Part shown: positions 1 through 22,200 of the stretch, one piece after another | How positions within the stretch are numbered: position 1 is the stretch's first letter | Layout of the letters: each line of letters begins with the position of its first letter | Origin: Vigna angularis | Lineage: Eukaryota; Streptophyta; Magnoliopsida; Fabales; Fabaceae | Length of the DNA stretch: 64,000 nucleotides | Direction: 5' to 3' | Assembly (NCBI RefSeq): GCF_016808095.1 | Contig: NC_068973.1 | Span: forward strand, 32,544,077-32,608,076 | Program-made: the position numbers and the translations under genes | Notes under the pieces: model-generated | The model's input: only the letters and a program-made list of their open reading frames with translations | Database searches by the model: none | Told to the model about the DNA's origin: nothing

Positions 1-65
1 TTTATTTTGCACCAATTAACTTTAGGTTACACCGATTAAATTTCATTTGCACCGATTAATTTTGG
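1..65 (+). repeat. Short degenerate tandem repeat, about 20-bp unit
   Basis: Three adjacent copies of a unit resembling TTTGCACCGATTAATTTT lie at the window edge. The copies differ by substitutions and small length changes. The array may continue upstream of the window. Confidence 0.5.
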
Positions 66-2089
66 CTTATGATGCAGTTTTGTGCACGAGTTGACGGATC
101 TCAGTGGCGACATTTAGTGGTCATTCTCCATTGCTTAAAACTCATAGTATATACAATTTTATGATGTGTTGGAATCATTTTCTTAATTTCAGGTGTGATA
201 ATATTATAAAAACAAATTATTATTTTTAAGGAAAAAAAGAAAATGGATATTAGTCTAGGAGGGGTTCGACGTCAAAATTGATGTCCAAGAAGGGGATTTG
301 ACATCAAAATTGACATCTTTAAATAAAACATCGAATCTGAATTGGACATTAAATGTCGAAAATAACCCATCTCAAAAGTTTTTTTGCAAGTGAGTATTAT
401 GCCTAGAGAGATTTTTGCAAGCTTAAATGGCGATTGATCGGTGGGTGTTGGTTGATGGAAGCCAGGTTGGGAGGTGACATAATGTGAATGTTCCTAAAAT
501 AAAATCCCTTAAGTTTGAGCATAAAAGCAAGTAGATGGAAATACAGCTCATAGTTCTTGAGCACTGATATGACCCCATGTGGAGAGGACTGCCAGTTCAC
601 GGACTAACTTATTGTTTTCCAGAGTTTTTAACATAAAACTAAAGCCTCCTTATAGCTGTCTCCTCGTCCCTAACGCTGCCAACAACTTAGATAATCACTC
701 ATTTTCTCTCTATATATGTGTATCTCAATCTGTGCGTGTGCTCACGCTCACTTGCAAAAAAAGTCATGCAATGCATAATCATTAACCCAAGTTCTACAAC
801 ACCATCAGAGTGCCAAACATGTATGATCCAACTATAACTCTCGGAGAATCATCCTCGAAAAGTATTCTTAATTATGTGCCGGGAGCAACATCAATTTGTG
901 GTTCTCATTTCTCGTGGGGTTGTGGACAACATAATGGTCTACCATTATTGATAAAATATATATGTGTGTGTGTGTGACATGTTATATGCTATGTTATGGT
1001 CGGTATTAGAGATTGTTACTGTCACCAATCACGATTGACAAGGGAATGAAACGATAGTGATGTTTACGTATTATGTATACATATATAAGTCGTTAAAACA
1101 GAATTTAATTTTGTTTTCATCGCAGCCGCTAAATGCTTTGCTTTCTCATCATTTTCCATTGGCCTTCATCTACAACTGAACTCCATATATCCTTTTCTTT
1201 GCTTCCTTTCAAACCTCAACTGTTACCTTTCCTATTCGTTTTGGTTGATTTGCGGATAGTTTTTGACTTGCGGATTGAGGCACAGGAACATGGGATCATG
1301 TGGGATATGTTTGGTCCCAACATAAAAGGAAAACGTTGTGTTAGGTTGCTGCACTTCATAACCATAGTACATTCTTATTACCATAATCAAATATAATAGA
1401 CAAAACTTGTAAGGAAGAACTATTTAAGAGATTAAACTCATATTTTTACCTTTTTAATTGCCTCCTGCGGTAATAAAAAAACTCAGAAAAACAATCCATG
1501 CTTATAAAAAGCTTGATTTGATATGTTATTACCATCATTCTTAATTTTTCATCCCACTCGGCTGATATACTTTAAGATAAAATTTTGTGATGCTTACGTA
1601 AAAATTTCAAAAATAAAATGAAATAAATTACTTACATGAGCAAAAGAGGCACCTTTGCCCTTCCAAGCTCTTTAAAATGTGAAATGAGGCATTGAATTGA
1701 ATTATGGCGAGAGGGTCCGTATCTCCTTTTTATTTTCAGTTAAAGGGTAATTTAAAAGACCGTACTGAAGGAATGGTTGTAAATGTTTTCAAGGAGACAG
1801 AAAAAAGAAAGGAAGTTTGGTAAATGTGGTTGAGTTACAGAAAAAGCGAAGCGAAAAATCTAACAGGGGAGAAGAAGAGAAGGAGAAGCATATTAAGGGT
1901 AGTAAGAGTGAGTATATTAATGCAAAGACAGTGAGGACACACTTGACAGTCGTAGTGAGATGGTATATAGTAACACAAATCCCTTGTCTTTCTTCCTTCG
2001 CTTTTTCTGCCAGCAAGTTAGAGTTAGCACCTGTCAGATCTCTCTCTCTCACACACCCTTTTATTCAAAATAAATTTCTTTACTCTCCT
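66..2089. other. Upstream intergenic region without a supported gene
   Basis: No convincing coding exon was seen. Positions 265-355 hold several GACGTCAA/GACATCAA-type motifs spaced about 30 bp apart. These resemble repetitive non-coding DNA found elsewhere in legume genomes, but no element boundary is visible. A short TG run lies near 963-976. The small open frames here have no recognisable protein content. The last few hundred bases presumably include the promoter of the RNA-binding protein gene. Confidence 0.5.
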
Positions 2090-2096
2090 TATATAT
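2090..2096 (+). promoter_or_regulatory. Candidate TATA box of the RRM gene
   Basis: TATATAT lies about 260 bp before the chosen start codon and just downstream of a CT-rich stretch (2039-2060). A start of transcription near 2120 would give a leader of about 230 nt. The call rests only on sequence and spacing. Confidence 0.4.
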
Positions 2097-2175
2097 TTTT
2101 GTTGCAATCAACCAACGCCTCTGTTCCAAACAACCATCATAAACCACGCCCACCTTCTTCTCTCACCCTCTTCAA

Positions 2176-2278
2176 ATGCAATGATTCCGCTGCTGCAAAA
2201 TCCAACACACTAGGGAAGCCACACATATATACCACAGAGCAGAAATATTTTATGGAACTTTGGCCCTCAGAAGAGTAG
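2176..2278 (+). promoter_or_regulatory. Three short upstream ORFs in the putative 5' leader
   Basis: If transcription starts near 2120, the leader holds three tiny ORFs before the main start: ATG 2176 (2 codons plus stop), ATG 2181 (MIPLLQNPTH, stop 2211-2213) and ATG 2252 (MELWPSEE, stop 2276-2278). They are closed before the in-frame ATG at 2293. They could lower translation of the RNA-binding protein, but conservation of their peptides is unknown. Confidence 0.35.
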
Positions 2279-2352
2279 AAGAAAGAGCTTAAATGAGTGA
2301 GACAGCCAGTCTTCATGCACAGACAAGGACACCCATTTCTTCTCTTGAAGCC

Positions 2353-12372
<10,020 letters not shown>

Positions 12373-12470
12373 TAGGCTTTGTTCGATTGAGGGTATTTGG
12401 AGGAGATGATTTAAAGGAGAATGATTAAATGGATTTAAGGGGATCTCAGACTAAATTTTTTGTTTGTTGT
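12373..12470 (+). other. Possible terminal segment of a DNA transposon-like repeat
   Basis: The stretch opens with GGCTTTGTTCGATTGAGG followed by ATTTGGAGGAGATG, a pattern I associate with repetitive elements in legumes. A loosely similar segment reads on the opposite strand near 14060-14175 (GTGTTTGGATGAGAAG and AGATTTGGAGGGATTG). No target duplication was found and the similarity is weak. Confidence 0.25.
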
Positions 12471-13180
12471 TTGAGTGGTTGAAGGTAATTGAGGTGGATT
12501 TGAAAGTAAAGTTTGTGAAAATTAGTGTGATTGATGTGATAGATTTAAAAAATTTGTTTAATGGGTAGAAATCAAATATTACCAAAATATCCCTAGTTAT
12601 TAAAATAATATAAAATGATAGTTATTAATTTTATATTTAATTGTAAAAATATTTATAAAGAGTAAAAAAATTAAAAATAATTATTAAAATTAAAAATAAT
12701 TATTAAAATTAATTTTAAAAAAGTAAGCATATTGTGGTTATTAGAATACACATAAAAAAACAAAAAAAAATCAAAGGAATATGTATAGTTTGTCATTGTG
12801 AAGTTGTCTAAGAAGGTGAAGCACTTCGAAAGAATTGGATCGTCTTGGATTACATCATTATACGCAAAATCATTTCGAAAAGGAAAAGAAAAATTATCTT
12901 CTCAGTCTCCACTTACCTAAATTCCCTGCAACACCATTTAAAGTAGAAAAATTGAGAAAGATAGAGTGAACAGAAAGAAATGGAGAAAATAAAGCAGATA
13001 ATGGTCAGGCCCAGTGGTTTTGTTCCTCCACGGCTTCTCAGAACTATGGTACTCGTGGCGTCACCAGCTTCTGTCGCTCTCCGCCGTGGGTTAGCGAGCA
13101 ATCGCCCCTGACCTCTGCGGCTACGGCGACACCGACACCTCGCCCTCTGCTTCTTCTTACTCCGTTCTCCACATCGTGGT

Positions 13181-13342
13181 CTCCACCTCTCTGGGACTCT
13201 CTCCACTGACGTAGCTCACCTCTCATTCCTCTCCAATCTCTCCCTCGTCGATAATAACTTCTCCGGCACTATCCCTCCGCCTCTCTCCTCCCTCTCTGCC
13301 CTCCGCTTCCTCAACCTCTCCAACAATGGTTTTAACCAAACC
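13181..13342 (+). pseudogene. Fragment of a BAM/CLV1-type LRR receptor kinase gene
   Basis: A continuous frame of 54 codons encodes two leucine-rich repeats. Recognisable pieces are LSGTLSTDVAHLSFLSNLSL, NNFSGTIPPPLSSLSALRFL and NLSNNGFNQT. This matches the first extracellular repeats of BAM1/BAM2/CLV1-type receptor kinases as I know them. No signal peptide, further repeats, membrane segment or kinase domain follows: similarity stops where a GGAACCGAATAC minisatellite begins. The GC-richer DNA at 13030-13180 may hold more of the same gene in a decayed state, but I could not align it. It is a gene relic, possibly carried here by a transposon. Family assignment is from memory of the protein pattern. 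Confidence 0.6.
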
Positions 13343-13563
13343 GAATACACTAAATACACTGCGTCGCACACAACCATGGAACCAGATAGCCTTCATGGAA
13401 CCGAATACAGAGGTCTTGTGGAGAAAAGGGAACCGAATACGCGAGCCTGTGCGAGATCTGCGACAAAGGGGAACCAAATACTCATGAGCTAGAACTGAAT
13501 ACAGCTCGTGTGTGAATGATTCCAAGCTCTGGAACCGAATACTTCAACTATGGAACCGAATAC
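13337..13563 (+). repeat. Minisatellite with GGAACCGAATAC core, about 20-bp period
   Basis: Core copies (exact or with one to three changes) start near 13337, 13378, 13397, 13429, 13470, 13491, 13531 and 13552. Most spacings are close to 20 or 40 bp, which suggests a decayed tandem array with about a 20-bp unit in which only the 12-bp core is kept. Confidence 0.6.
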
Positions 13564-14707
13564 ACTGCCTTCAATTTCGTCATCAACCATTGTTCATCGT
13601 CTTCTTCAGTTTAAAACACGCAGATCCCATTTCACACTTTCTTCTTCATGCCATCAACACCTTCGTCGTCCTCATCTACATGCCTGGAACTCAAAAACAA
13701 CAAGAAAATTGGACAACCAACATACGACAATATTAACCTCACCTCAGACCTTGCTCGTCGCCGTCAATGGAAGAATCGTCGTTGCTCTTCGTCGTTAATG
13801 GAAGAAACACAACACATTAGACTTTGAACATCGTCGTTGCTCTTCCTATTTAACGATTGTGTCAAACAACTTCAATGCTCAGGGAATCTCTACAACCATG
13901 CCAAGCTTTGCTCGTGAATCTAGTAAAAGCTTTTATCAACTGTTCTGTTTCAGGTTTTTAACATGTTGGAATCGGTTATGAAGCTTTTGCGAATCGATTT
14001 TCTACGTAAAAGTTGATATACATACAGGAAAATGTATAATAGGTTGAGGGTATATGTGACATTTCAGTCACAATCCCTCCAAATCTCTTCAAAGTCGCGG
14101 GTGATGAAAAACAGTGGTATCCCACAAATTCGTCTTCGCCTTTCCTCGCATTTCTTCTCATCCAAACACGACTGCATTCTGAAATCATCGCTCGCATTCG
14201 CGCTTGAACAGTAAAATTTGTTCAAGCGAACACTGCATTAAGAGTTTTGGCGTGTACTGGTATAAAAACTGTATAACATAAGTGATTTTCGTTCTATCAC
14301 GTTGAATTTAAAACGGTATATACTGGAAAACGTTAAATTGATGTTAGATTTAAAAAATTTGACGTTGATTGATGTTGAACATATTACAATCTAACGTTGG
14401 ATATAAAGCAAATTGACATTAGATATTGTTCTATGTCTGACATCAATTTATGAGTTTTTTTAATTTCATCAATACTTTCTTTCATTAAAATCATGAAAAA
14501 TCAATATACAACACAAGAATGTACAATAAAAGTTTCTTCAGAATTTTAGAAACAGTAACCACCAATAAAAAGTGCAATAACTCATGAAAATGAAACAACT
14601 AATACACATAAAAAATAAAAAATGAAACTAACCATGAAAGTAAGGTAATAGATAGGTGCCGCTGTGAGGGTGAGGAGAAGACAACCACCGCCAAAGAGGG
14701 AAAAAAG
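13564..14707. other. Intergenic, repeat-like, no supported gene
   Basis: The motif TCGTCGTTGCTCTTC is present twice (about 13770 and 13830). Positions 14300-14450 contain repeated GACGTT/GACATTAG-type motifs. Small open frames on both strands have no recognisable domain. The region is probably non-autonomous transposon DNA, but no ends were identified. Confidence 0.4.
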
Positions 14708-14972
14708 AGAACTCAATGATGCTCCAAATGGTGTCTATGCACAAATCGGTTAAAATGAAAGGAAATCATACATAAAGTCATCAATCAACGATTTTTTGTG
14801 TTAAGTGGAAGAAACATTACCTTTGTTGGTCGTCGGAGAGAACTCAACGGTGGTCCAAATGGTGTATATGCACGAAACTAATCATTTAAAATGACAGGAA
14901 ATCATACATATAAAGTCATCATTCAACGAACATTTGTGTTAAGTGGAAGAAACATTACCTTTGGTGGTCGCC
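14708..14972. repeat. Two tandem copies of a roughly 130-bp unit
   Basis: Two adjacent copies (about 14708-14837 and 14838-14972) share GAGAACTCAA, CCAAATGGTGT, GGAAATCATACATA and GTGTTAAGTGGAAGAAACAT in the same order, with scattered differences and small indels. No coding content is evident. Confidence 0.75.
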
Positions 14973-15082
14973 GACAACTTCCCTAAAGACGTTCGACTCG
15001 TAATGAAGAAAGTGCACGAAAAAATAGTGAAACAAGTGTTCTTTCTCGCGCTCTTAAAATAATTTCAAGCTCAAATTAAAGT

Positions 15083-15612
15083 TTGTTCCTCTTACCAACA
15101 GATGTCTAATGTGTCTCTTAAAATATATTCGCGTTCAATTTTTTATGAATTTGAAAACTAAAAGACATCTATTCTTTCTCCAACAGACATCAAAAAGGTA
15201 ATTAATTAACCTCGATTCCTTTAAACAACCTACGTCTAATGGGTCTCTAAAAAAATATTTTCGTGCTCAATTATTTATAAATTTGAAAACTAAAAGATGT
15301 CAGTTCTTTCTCCAAAAGACTTCAAAAAGGTAATTAATGTTTGTTCCTCTAACCAACCGACGTCTAATGGGTCTCTTACAATATTTTCGCACTCAATTTT
15401 TTATAAATTTGAAGACTAAAAGATGTTTGTTCTTTTTTCAAAAAGAAAATTAACATTTGTTCCTCTAATCAACCGACATCTAATGAGTCTCTTAAAATAT
15501 TTTCGTGCTCAATTTTTATGAATTTAAAAATTAAAAGACGTATGTTCTTCCACCAACAGACTTCAAAAAGACAAGTAATGTTTGTTCCTCTAACCAACCG
15601 ACATCAATCGTG
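15083..15612. repeat. Tandem array, four full and one partial copy of about 125 bp
   Basis: Copies start near 15083, 15211, 15339, 15458 and 15581 (partial). Each begins with a form of GTTTGTTCCTCTAACCAACC, then a GACGTCTAATGGGTCTC block, TATTTTCGTGCTCAATTTTT, AAAACTAAAAGATGT and CTTCAAAAAGG. Copy lengths range from about 119 to 128 bp. It resembles subterminal repeats of non-autonomous DNA transposons. I could not find terminal CACTA ends, so the class is unproven. Confidence 0.8.
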
Positions 15613-17519
15613 TGATTTTATTTACAATATTATCACTGGTAATTTTGTTGTCTTTTCCGAACACAAGTTCTTTTTTGTTCCTTTCTCTTTTTATTTGATT
15701 ACGGAAAAAAATATTCTGGTTCTTAAAAGTATTAATTCAGTATTTAAACGAACGAAAAATCTGCTTTAATACTTGAATGTAGTAAAAAAAGTTCTATACT
15801 TGCATTTTATTATGAAGGATTAGTTTGAAAGTAAATTATAAATTATTTTGCCATTAAGTCACAACATTAAAAAAATAGTTTAAATTTTTTACACTGAATT
15901 TAATTACTGGAATAAGTAAGTTGATAGAGTAGTATATTTAAGGACAGCTCTTTAATTTGTAGGAAATTGCTTGGTATTTTATGGGAGTGAGCTAAGACAA
16001 AGGTAAGATGTTTGCTTGATGGGTGCTAAAGTTGGGAACACATGGGTACAGTTAACACACCGAATTTGTTTGGTCAAGGTATCTACCACCCCCAAATCAA
16101 AACTCTCATAAATTCCACCAAACATTCAAAGGAAAAACACCACCATTCAACACCATTTCATTAATATCTTAGGTTACATCTTCCACCACACAGCTATTAG
16201 TTTTCTAGATCACGGAGATAGAATCCAATATACATCTAACTAAGTCAAAGCACCCAGGTTTTGAAACCTTAATCGTCATGCTTGTGGGATAAATTATTAA
16301 TTTAAAAAAAATAATGTTGGGTTAGATTCGTGTGGGACCTTATTAGATTCGTCCAACACTGACGTTTGTGTCTGAAAAACTTGGATCAAGCCAAGTTTTG
16401 TGGAAAGGCGAATTCATCACCACAACAACCATTGAGACTATCGGGAATTTAGAACACTGTAAGAGGACATCAAACACATATTTATTTCCAATAATATATT
16501 TAAAACCTATATTAAGAGTACCATTGCCTCGTGAACTATGAAACTTTAACGTTAATCTTTAAAATTATATAACAGTTCTATTCTCGTGATTTTAAACTAT
16601 CCATTTCTTAGGTGAAATGTATCTAACTTGATAAGAGAAAAGTTAACTTATTAAACAATTCGTTATTTATTTTCATCACATGCACTTTAACTGTTTGTAT
16701 GTATGGCTTAGGATTTATAGGTAAAATTATAACACATTGCGCAAATGGTAATTCACCCGCAATAATTTATTTCTTTATAATAAATATTCTTAAATATGTG
16801 TGTGTTGATGCATGACTTTTTTAATATAAAATGAAAAATTTTAAAATTAATGTATGCTTTATAAAATAGCCCGTCAATTGTATAAATGGCGGCACACAGT
16901 TTAATATAGTTGTTAGCCTTAACCAATATTTTATGAATGGTTTGTAGATTTATATAGAAAACACGATTTTGGGATAAAGCTGGTTCATGTCACGTGAGTC
17001 ATAATATAATCAACCTTCATGATTTAAGCAGCGTTGCGTTATACTGCCAGGATTGCTATTATTGTATTACGTGGATTTGAAATTTTAGTTAAATAACTTA
17101 TTTAAAAACAGTTATATTACGTCTGGACTAATTTATTTATTATTTATAGTGAATGTTTTATCTCAATAGACAAAAAATAAAAAAAGTAAAAAATAAAAAT
17201 AAATACTCAAGAGAAGTCATGATCATAAAACGAAAAATAAAATGCTTGTTAAATTCAAATTTTATTTAACAATGAGACTTTTATTTACAATATAAAAATT
17301 GAATAATCTTTCGGATGTTTTTAAAACATGGCACTTTTATTTATCAGAATTTCATCATTGTAAAGTATGTAGTACACAATATATTTTATCTATGAAGAAA
17401 ATGTATGAAATGAAGAGATGAAAAATGAACGTAATAGGGAAGAAAATCGAGTGAGAATATTATTAGGTATAAAGAAGTGTCATAATTAACAATTATAAAA
17501 ACATAATTAATATATTAAA
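15613..17519. other. AT-rich intergenic region, no supported gene
   Basis: Nothing recognisable was found. The open frames are short and of AT-rich composition. Confidence 0.5.
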
Positions 17520-18768
17520 GCTTAGAGCCCTCCTCAAGTTGGGAGTAGAAGTTTAATATTCCCACCTTGGAATATATTGTTGAAATTCATAAAAGATAAA
17601 TGCTTTGTAAAAATGTTAGCAAGTTGGAATTAGTTAGACACAGGTAAAAGTTTTAGCAAATCATTATTGATTAGATGTGTTTGACTTTCTCGTGCACGAC
17701 TTGATTATATGCAATTTGAATAATCGATTGATTATCACAATAAAGAACAATAGAATTCTTATGATTGATTCCAATATTATCAAGAAGGTACTTTGACCAT
17801 TTAATTTTAGAAGTGGTGGCATCAAACGTTATATATTAAGTCTTAAAAGAACTCTTAGAAATAGTAGACTACTTCTTCAAACGCCAGGAAATAGGTGAAG
17901 TATCAACGTATATAATATAACATGTGACAAACTTTCTTGTCTATGAACATTTGGCCCAATCAGAGTCTCTATACCCCTTTAATTGAGCTTCACGGTTGGC
18001 AACAAGGAATATACCATTTCTTAGAGTTTTCTTCAAATAACTCAAGATCCTAGTGGCAACTTGTTGATGTATACTAGTTGGTGTAGAGACAAATTGTCTT
18101 ATATGTTGGGACGTATAAGTGATATCAGGTTGTGTATTTGTGGAGTATATCGGTCTCCTTATCAGTCTCCTATAGGACGAAGGATTAGTAAGGATTTCAA
18201 CCACATCAGCAGTAAGTTTGTGGCTCATGATTGTAATAGCTGAAATGCAATTCATTATTCTTGCATCTTCAAAAGATCTAAAACATATTTTCTTTTACAC
18301 ACATGAATTCCCATTTTATTTCTACTAACCTTTAACCCAAAAATTGTCAAATCTTCAAGGTTTTTAATTTTAAAAGTGTCGTTAAGGAGATAAGTTAAAT
18401 TTTCTATCTCAGCTACATCATTTCCAGCGAAAATTACATCATCCACATAAACTAATGCAATAGTCTTGCTATTTTCAGTATTTCTTAGAAACAATGAGTG
18501 ATCAACACTAGATCTAGCACAACCATTCAAAATAATGAAAGAATAAAGTTTTTTATACCATTGTTCACTAATTTGTCTTAGACCATAAAGAGACTTATTT
18601 AGTTTGCAAACCTGTCCTGAACTATTGTCCATATCCGAGAGAACCTGCATATAGATTTCTTCATGCAATAATGCATTATTTACATCTAACTGCTTAAGAT
18701 ACCAATTATTTATTGCAATAATAGAAAGTAAAAGTCTAATAATTGTATGTGTTGCTACAAGGGATAAG

Positions 18769-18773
18769 GTGTC
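18769..18773. repeat. Target site duplication GTGTC, left copy
   Basis: GTGTC directly precedes the left LTR and recurs at 23897-23901 directly after the right LTR. This is the 5-bp duplication expected for copia integration. Confidence 0.85.
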
Positions 18774-19248
18774 TAAAGAAAAACTGGTGGCCCAGCAGGA
18801 AAAGAAACGGCCCACAACTTGAGGCCCAGTAACGTGAGACAAAAATATCACTGGAAGCTTTTGATGGTCAGAGGTTTGGTGAGAAGGTGTTAGTGAGCCA
18901 GCTGCGAAAAAAAGAGAGAAATGGGATTTCCATGTTCGTCCGGCAAGAGCACCGCGACGGTGGTGGATCGGAAGGAGGACGACGGGAGAAACAACCCGCG
19001 ACAGAGGTAAGCCTCTTAAACTGAACAGAGATAAGAGAAAAGAGAAAAATCGTATATTATATGAATATGTGTATATTGTATTACAGATGCTGGAAACCTT
19101 TATATATGGTTCCGGTAAGGCAGCAAAAGCTGTCAAACTAACAAACTAACTGAAAAATAACAAAACCCCCAAATTAGAAAACCTAGAAAACGAAAATACT
19201 GTTTATAGGAACAGTAAACCAAAACAGAAACATCGAATACATTCAATA
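18774..19248 (-). repeat. 3' LTR of the young copia element
   Basis: 475 bp, matching 23422-23896 with two differences. On the sense strand it begins TATTGAATG directly after a purine-rich stretch (GGGAGG, + strand 19251-19256), the likely polypurine tract. The polyprotein frame runs into this LTR before stopping. Confidence 0.95.
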
Positions 19249-22200
19249 GCCTCCCTGGATGGTGGATATTCATCATTCCAAGCTTGGGAATAATAGATTT
19301 GAACCTAGTCTGGTGAGGAAACTTAGTAAATATATCTGCGAGTTGCCCTTCTGATCGAATGGGAAGCAAATGTAGGAGCTTGGCTTGTATTTTCTCACGA
19401 ACAACGTGACAATCCAACTCTATGTGCTTGGTTCGCTCATGATAGCTTTGATTGTGGGCAATATGCCTTGCTGAGTTGTTATCACAATAAAGGACAACAG
19501 TAGCTGTTGGCTCAATGTGTAAATCTTGAAGAAGATAGTGCAACCACTGCATCTCACACACTGTAGCTGCAAGAGCTCTGTATTCAGCCTCCGTGGAAGA
19601 CCTTGACATCGTACTCTGTTTCTTTGACCTCCATGAGATAAGAGAGTTGCCTAAGAAAATACAGTATCCAGTAGTAGACCTTCTTGTATTAGGACATGTG
19701 GCCCAATCTGAATCACTGAAACCCTTTATCTGAGGATTAGAATCAGCAGCAAAGAAAAGTCCTTCAGCTGGACTTGATTTGACATACCTAAGTACATGTT
19801 GTAAGGCTTGATAGTGGTGCTTAGTTGGTTCCTGCATGAACTGACTTAAAAGATTGACAGTAAAGCATAAATCAGGCCTAGTGTTAGTAAGATAGAATAA
19901 TTTTCCTATTAATCTCCTATAATCACTAGGATTCTCCATATAATCCTCTGTTTTGTATAGACTGCTAGTATTGCTCAAATAGGGTGTAGAACTAGGTTTA
20001 CTCCCTAGCATTCCTATTTCTTCTAGGATATCCAAGGCATATTTCCTTTGGCACAAGTGTATCCCTTTCTTCGATCTAGCCACTTCAAACCCAAGAAAAT
20101 ACTTGAGTTCTCCTAAATCTTTAATCTGAAATTGATTATCCAAAAGAGTTTTTATGAGATTAATTTCTTTCATTGAATTCCCTGTCAAGACAATGTCATC
20201 AACATATATAAGTAAGGCTGTGAAATCCGAAGGGGTTCTTTTAACAAATAGGGAATGATCAGATTTAGATTGGGTATATCCTGAAGAAATAAGAAATGAT
20301 GAAAGCTTGTCAAACCATTGTCTGCTAGCTTGTTTCAGCCCATATAAGGATTTGGTTAGTTTACAGACCAGTCCTTTATTATCAACATTTAATCCTTGAG
20401 GAAGATCCATATAAACATCTTCATTCAAATCTCCATGAAGGAAGGCATTGTCCACATCAAGTTGGTGTAGGAACCAGCTTTTAGAGGCTGCAAGAGCCAA
20501 CAAAAGTCTAACAGAAGTGAGTTTAGCAACTGGGGAAAAAGTATCCAAAAAATCTATTCCCTCTTGTTGAGTGTAGCCTTTGGCTACCAATCTGGCTTTA
20601 TATCTCTCAACTGTGCCATCAGCTTTATGCTTCACCTTATAGACCCATCTGCATCCGATAGATCTCTTTCCTGGAGGAAGTTGGGTCAAATACCAGGTTT
20701 TATTCATCTGCAGAGCATGTATTTCCTTCCTCATAGCATCAACCCATTCAGGGTTGTTCTTAGCTTCTTCATAGGAATTGGGCTCTTTATTCACAGTTAT
20801 AGCAAGAGTGTATTTCAAATGCTTATCTGAAAGGGATTTATAAGACAAATTTTTTTTAATGGGATAGGGAGTAATCAAACCATTTTTGGCACACAGCTGA
20901 GTGGATGGAGATTGATCACTTTGTTGTATGTAATCCTTTAAGTATTCTGGAGTCCTTCTCATTCTGCTGGATTTCCTCTGTGCATTTCCAAGTTCTTGAT
21001 CTATAGGATTGACATTCTCGGTGGCAGCTTCCTCTTCAGTAAATCTCTCATTAGTAGAACTGTTCTGAATAGGATTTAAGTCGTTTCTTCTCTCATTCTC
21101 AGCAGAACCCTGTTCATGGCTGCAAGTAATGTCATCAAGAAAAAATATGTCTTTTTTATCTTTATCATGATTACTTCTTCCTGCTTGTTTGTCTTTATAT
21201 GGGAAAATATTTTCATAGAAGATAACATTCCTACTTATGAATATTTCTCTACTATTGATGTCAAGGACTATATATCCTTTTATCCCACTCTTGTATCCTA
21301 GAAAAATACCCTTTCTAGCTCTAGGATCGAGCTTACTTCTGTTACCTTCTAAGGTAGATGCAAAACATAGACAACCAAAAATCTTTAAGTCAAGATAGGT
21401 GGGTGAGTTACCGTGTAAGAGTTCATAAGGGGTTTTGTCTTTAATGATAGGAGAGGGAAGTGTATTGATCAGATAAACAGCTTGTGATAAAGCATAGGAC
21501 CAATATATGTGAGGGATATTAGATTGGAAAATCAAGCTGCGGGTTACATTCAATATATGTTGGTGTTTCCTTTCCACAACAGAATTTTGTTGTGGAGTCT
21601 CAACACAACTTCTTTGATGTTCAATTCCATAAGAATTATAGACACTAGAGCAATTAAATTCAGGTCCATTATCGGTTCTTATCACTTTAATAGCCTTATT
21701 ATGTTGTGTCTTAACCTTAGCAATAAAGCTATGCAGCAGTTCTCTAGTTTGACCCTTATTATGCATAAGAAAAAGCCATGTATGCCTACTGTAGTCATCA
21801 ACAACAGTTAAAAAATACCTATGACCATGTACAGAGGGGGTAGATATGGGACCCCAAATATCACAGTGAATCATGTCAAAACAGTCATTAGATAAAGAAG
21901 TGCTTTTAGGAAAAGGCAATTTGCGTTGTTTGGCAAAGTGACAGATATCACAAGCATCATTATCATTAGCAGTCTGAATATAAGGGAAAACTTTACACAT
22001 CTTATCAAGAGTTTTATGTCCAGGATGACCAAGTCTAAAATGCCAAATATTTACATTGTCATGTTCATACGAAAAGGTAAAACTAGGAGCTAAATTCCTT
22101 CCAAAAGATTGTAAATGGTAGAGTCCCTTGCACACACTAGCATACCCAATCATCCTCAATGTTGAGTTGTCCTGAATTTCACACATCTTAGAAGAGAAAG

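Noticed and set aside
1817..2278. 153-codon open frame upstream of the RRM gene
   Set aside because: Low-complexity composition, no domain, and it overlaps the putative promoter and leader.
18255..19136. 293-codon - strand frame
   Set aside because: A chimera made by reading from the young copia LTR into the older element's reverse transcriptase; the start lies in the LTR.
20564..21811. Several + strand frames inside the copia element
   Set aside because: Antisense shadows of the polyprotein without domain content.
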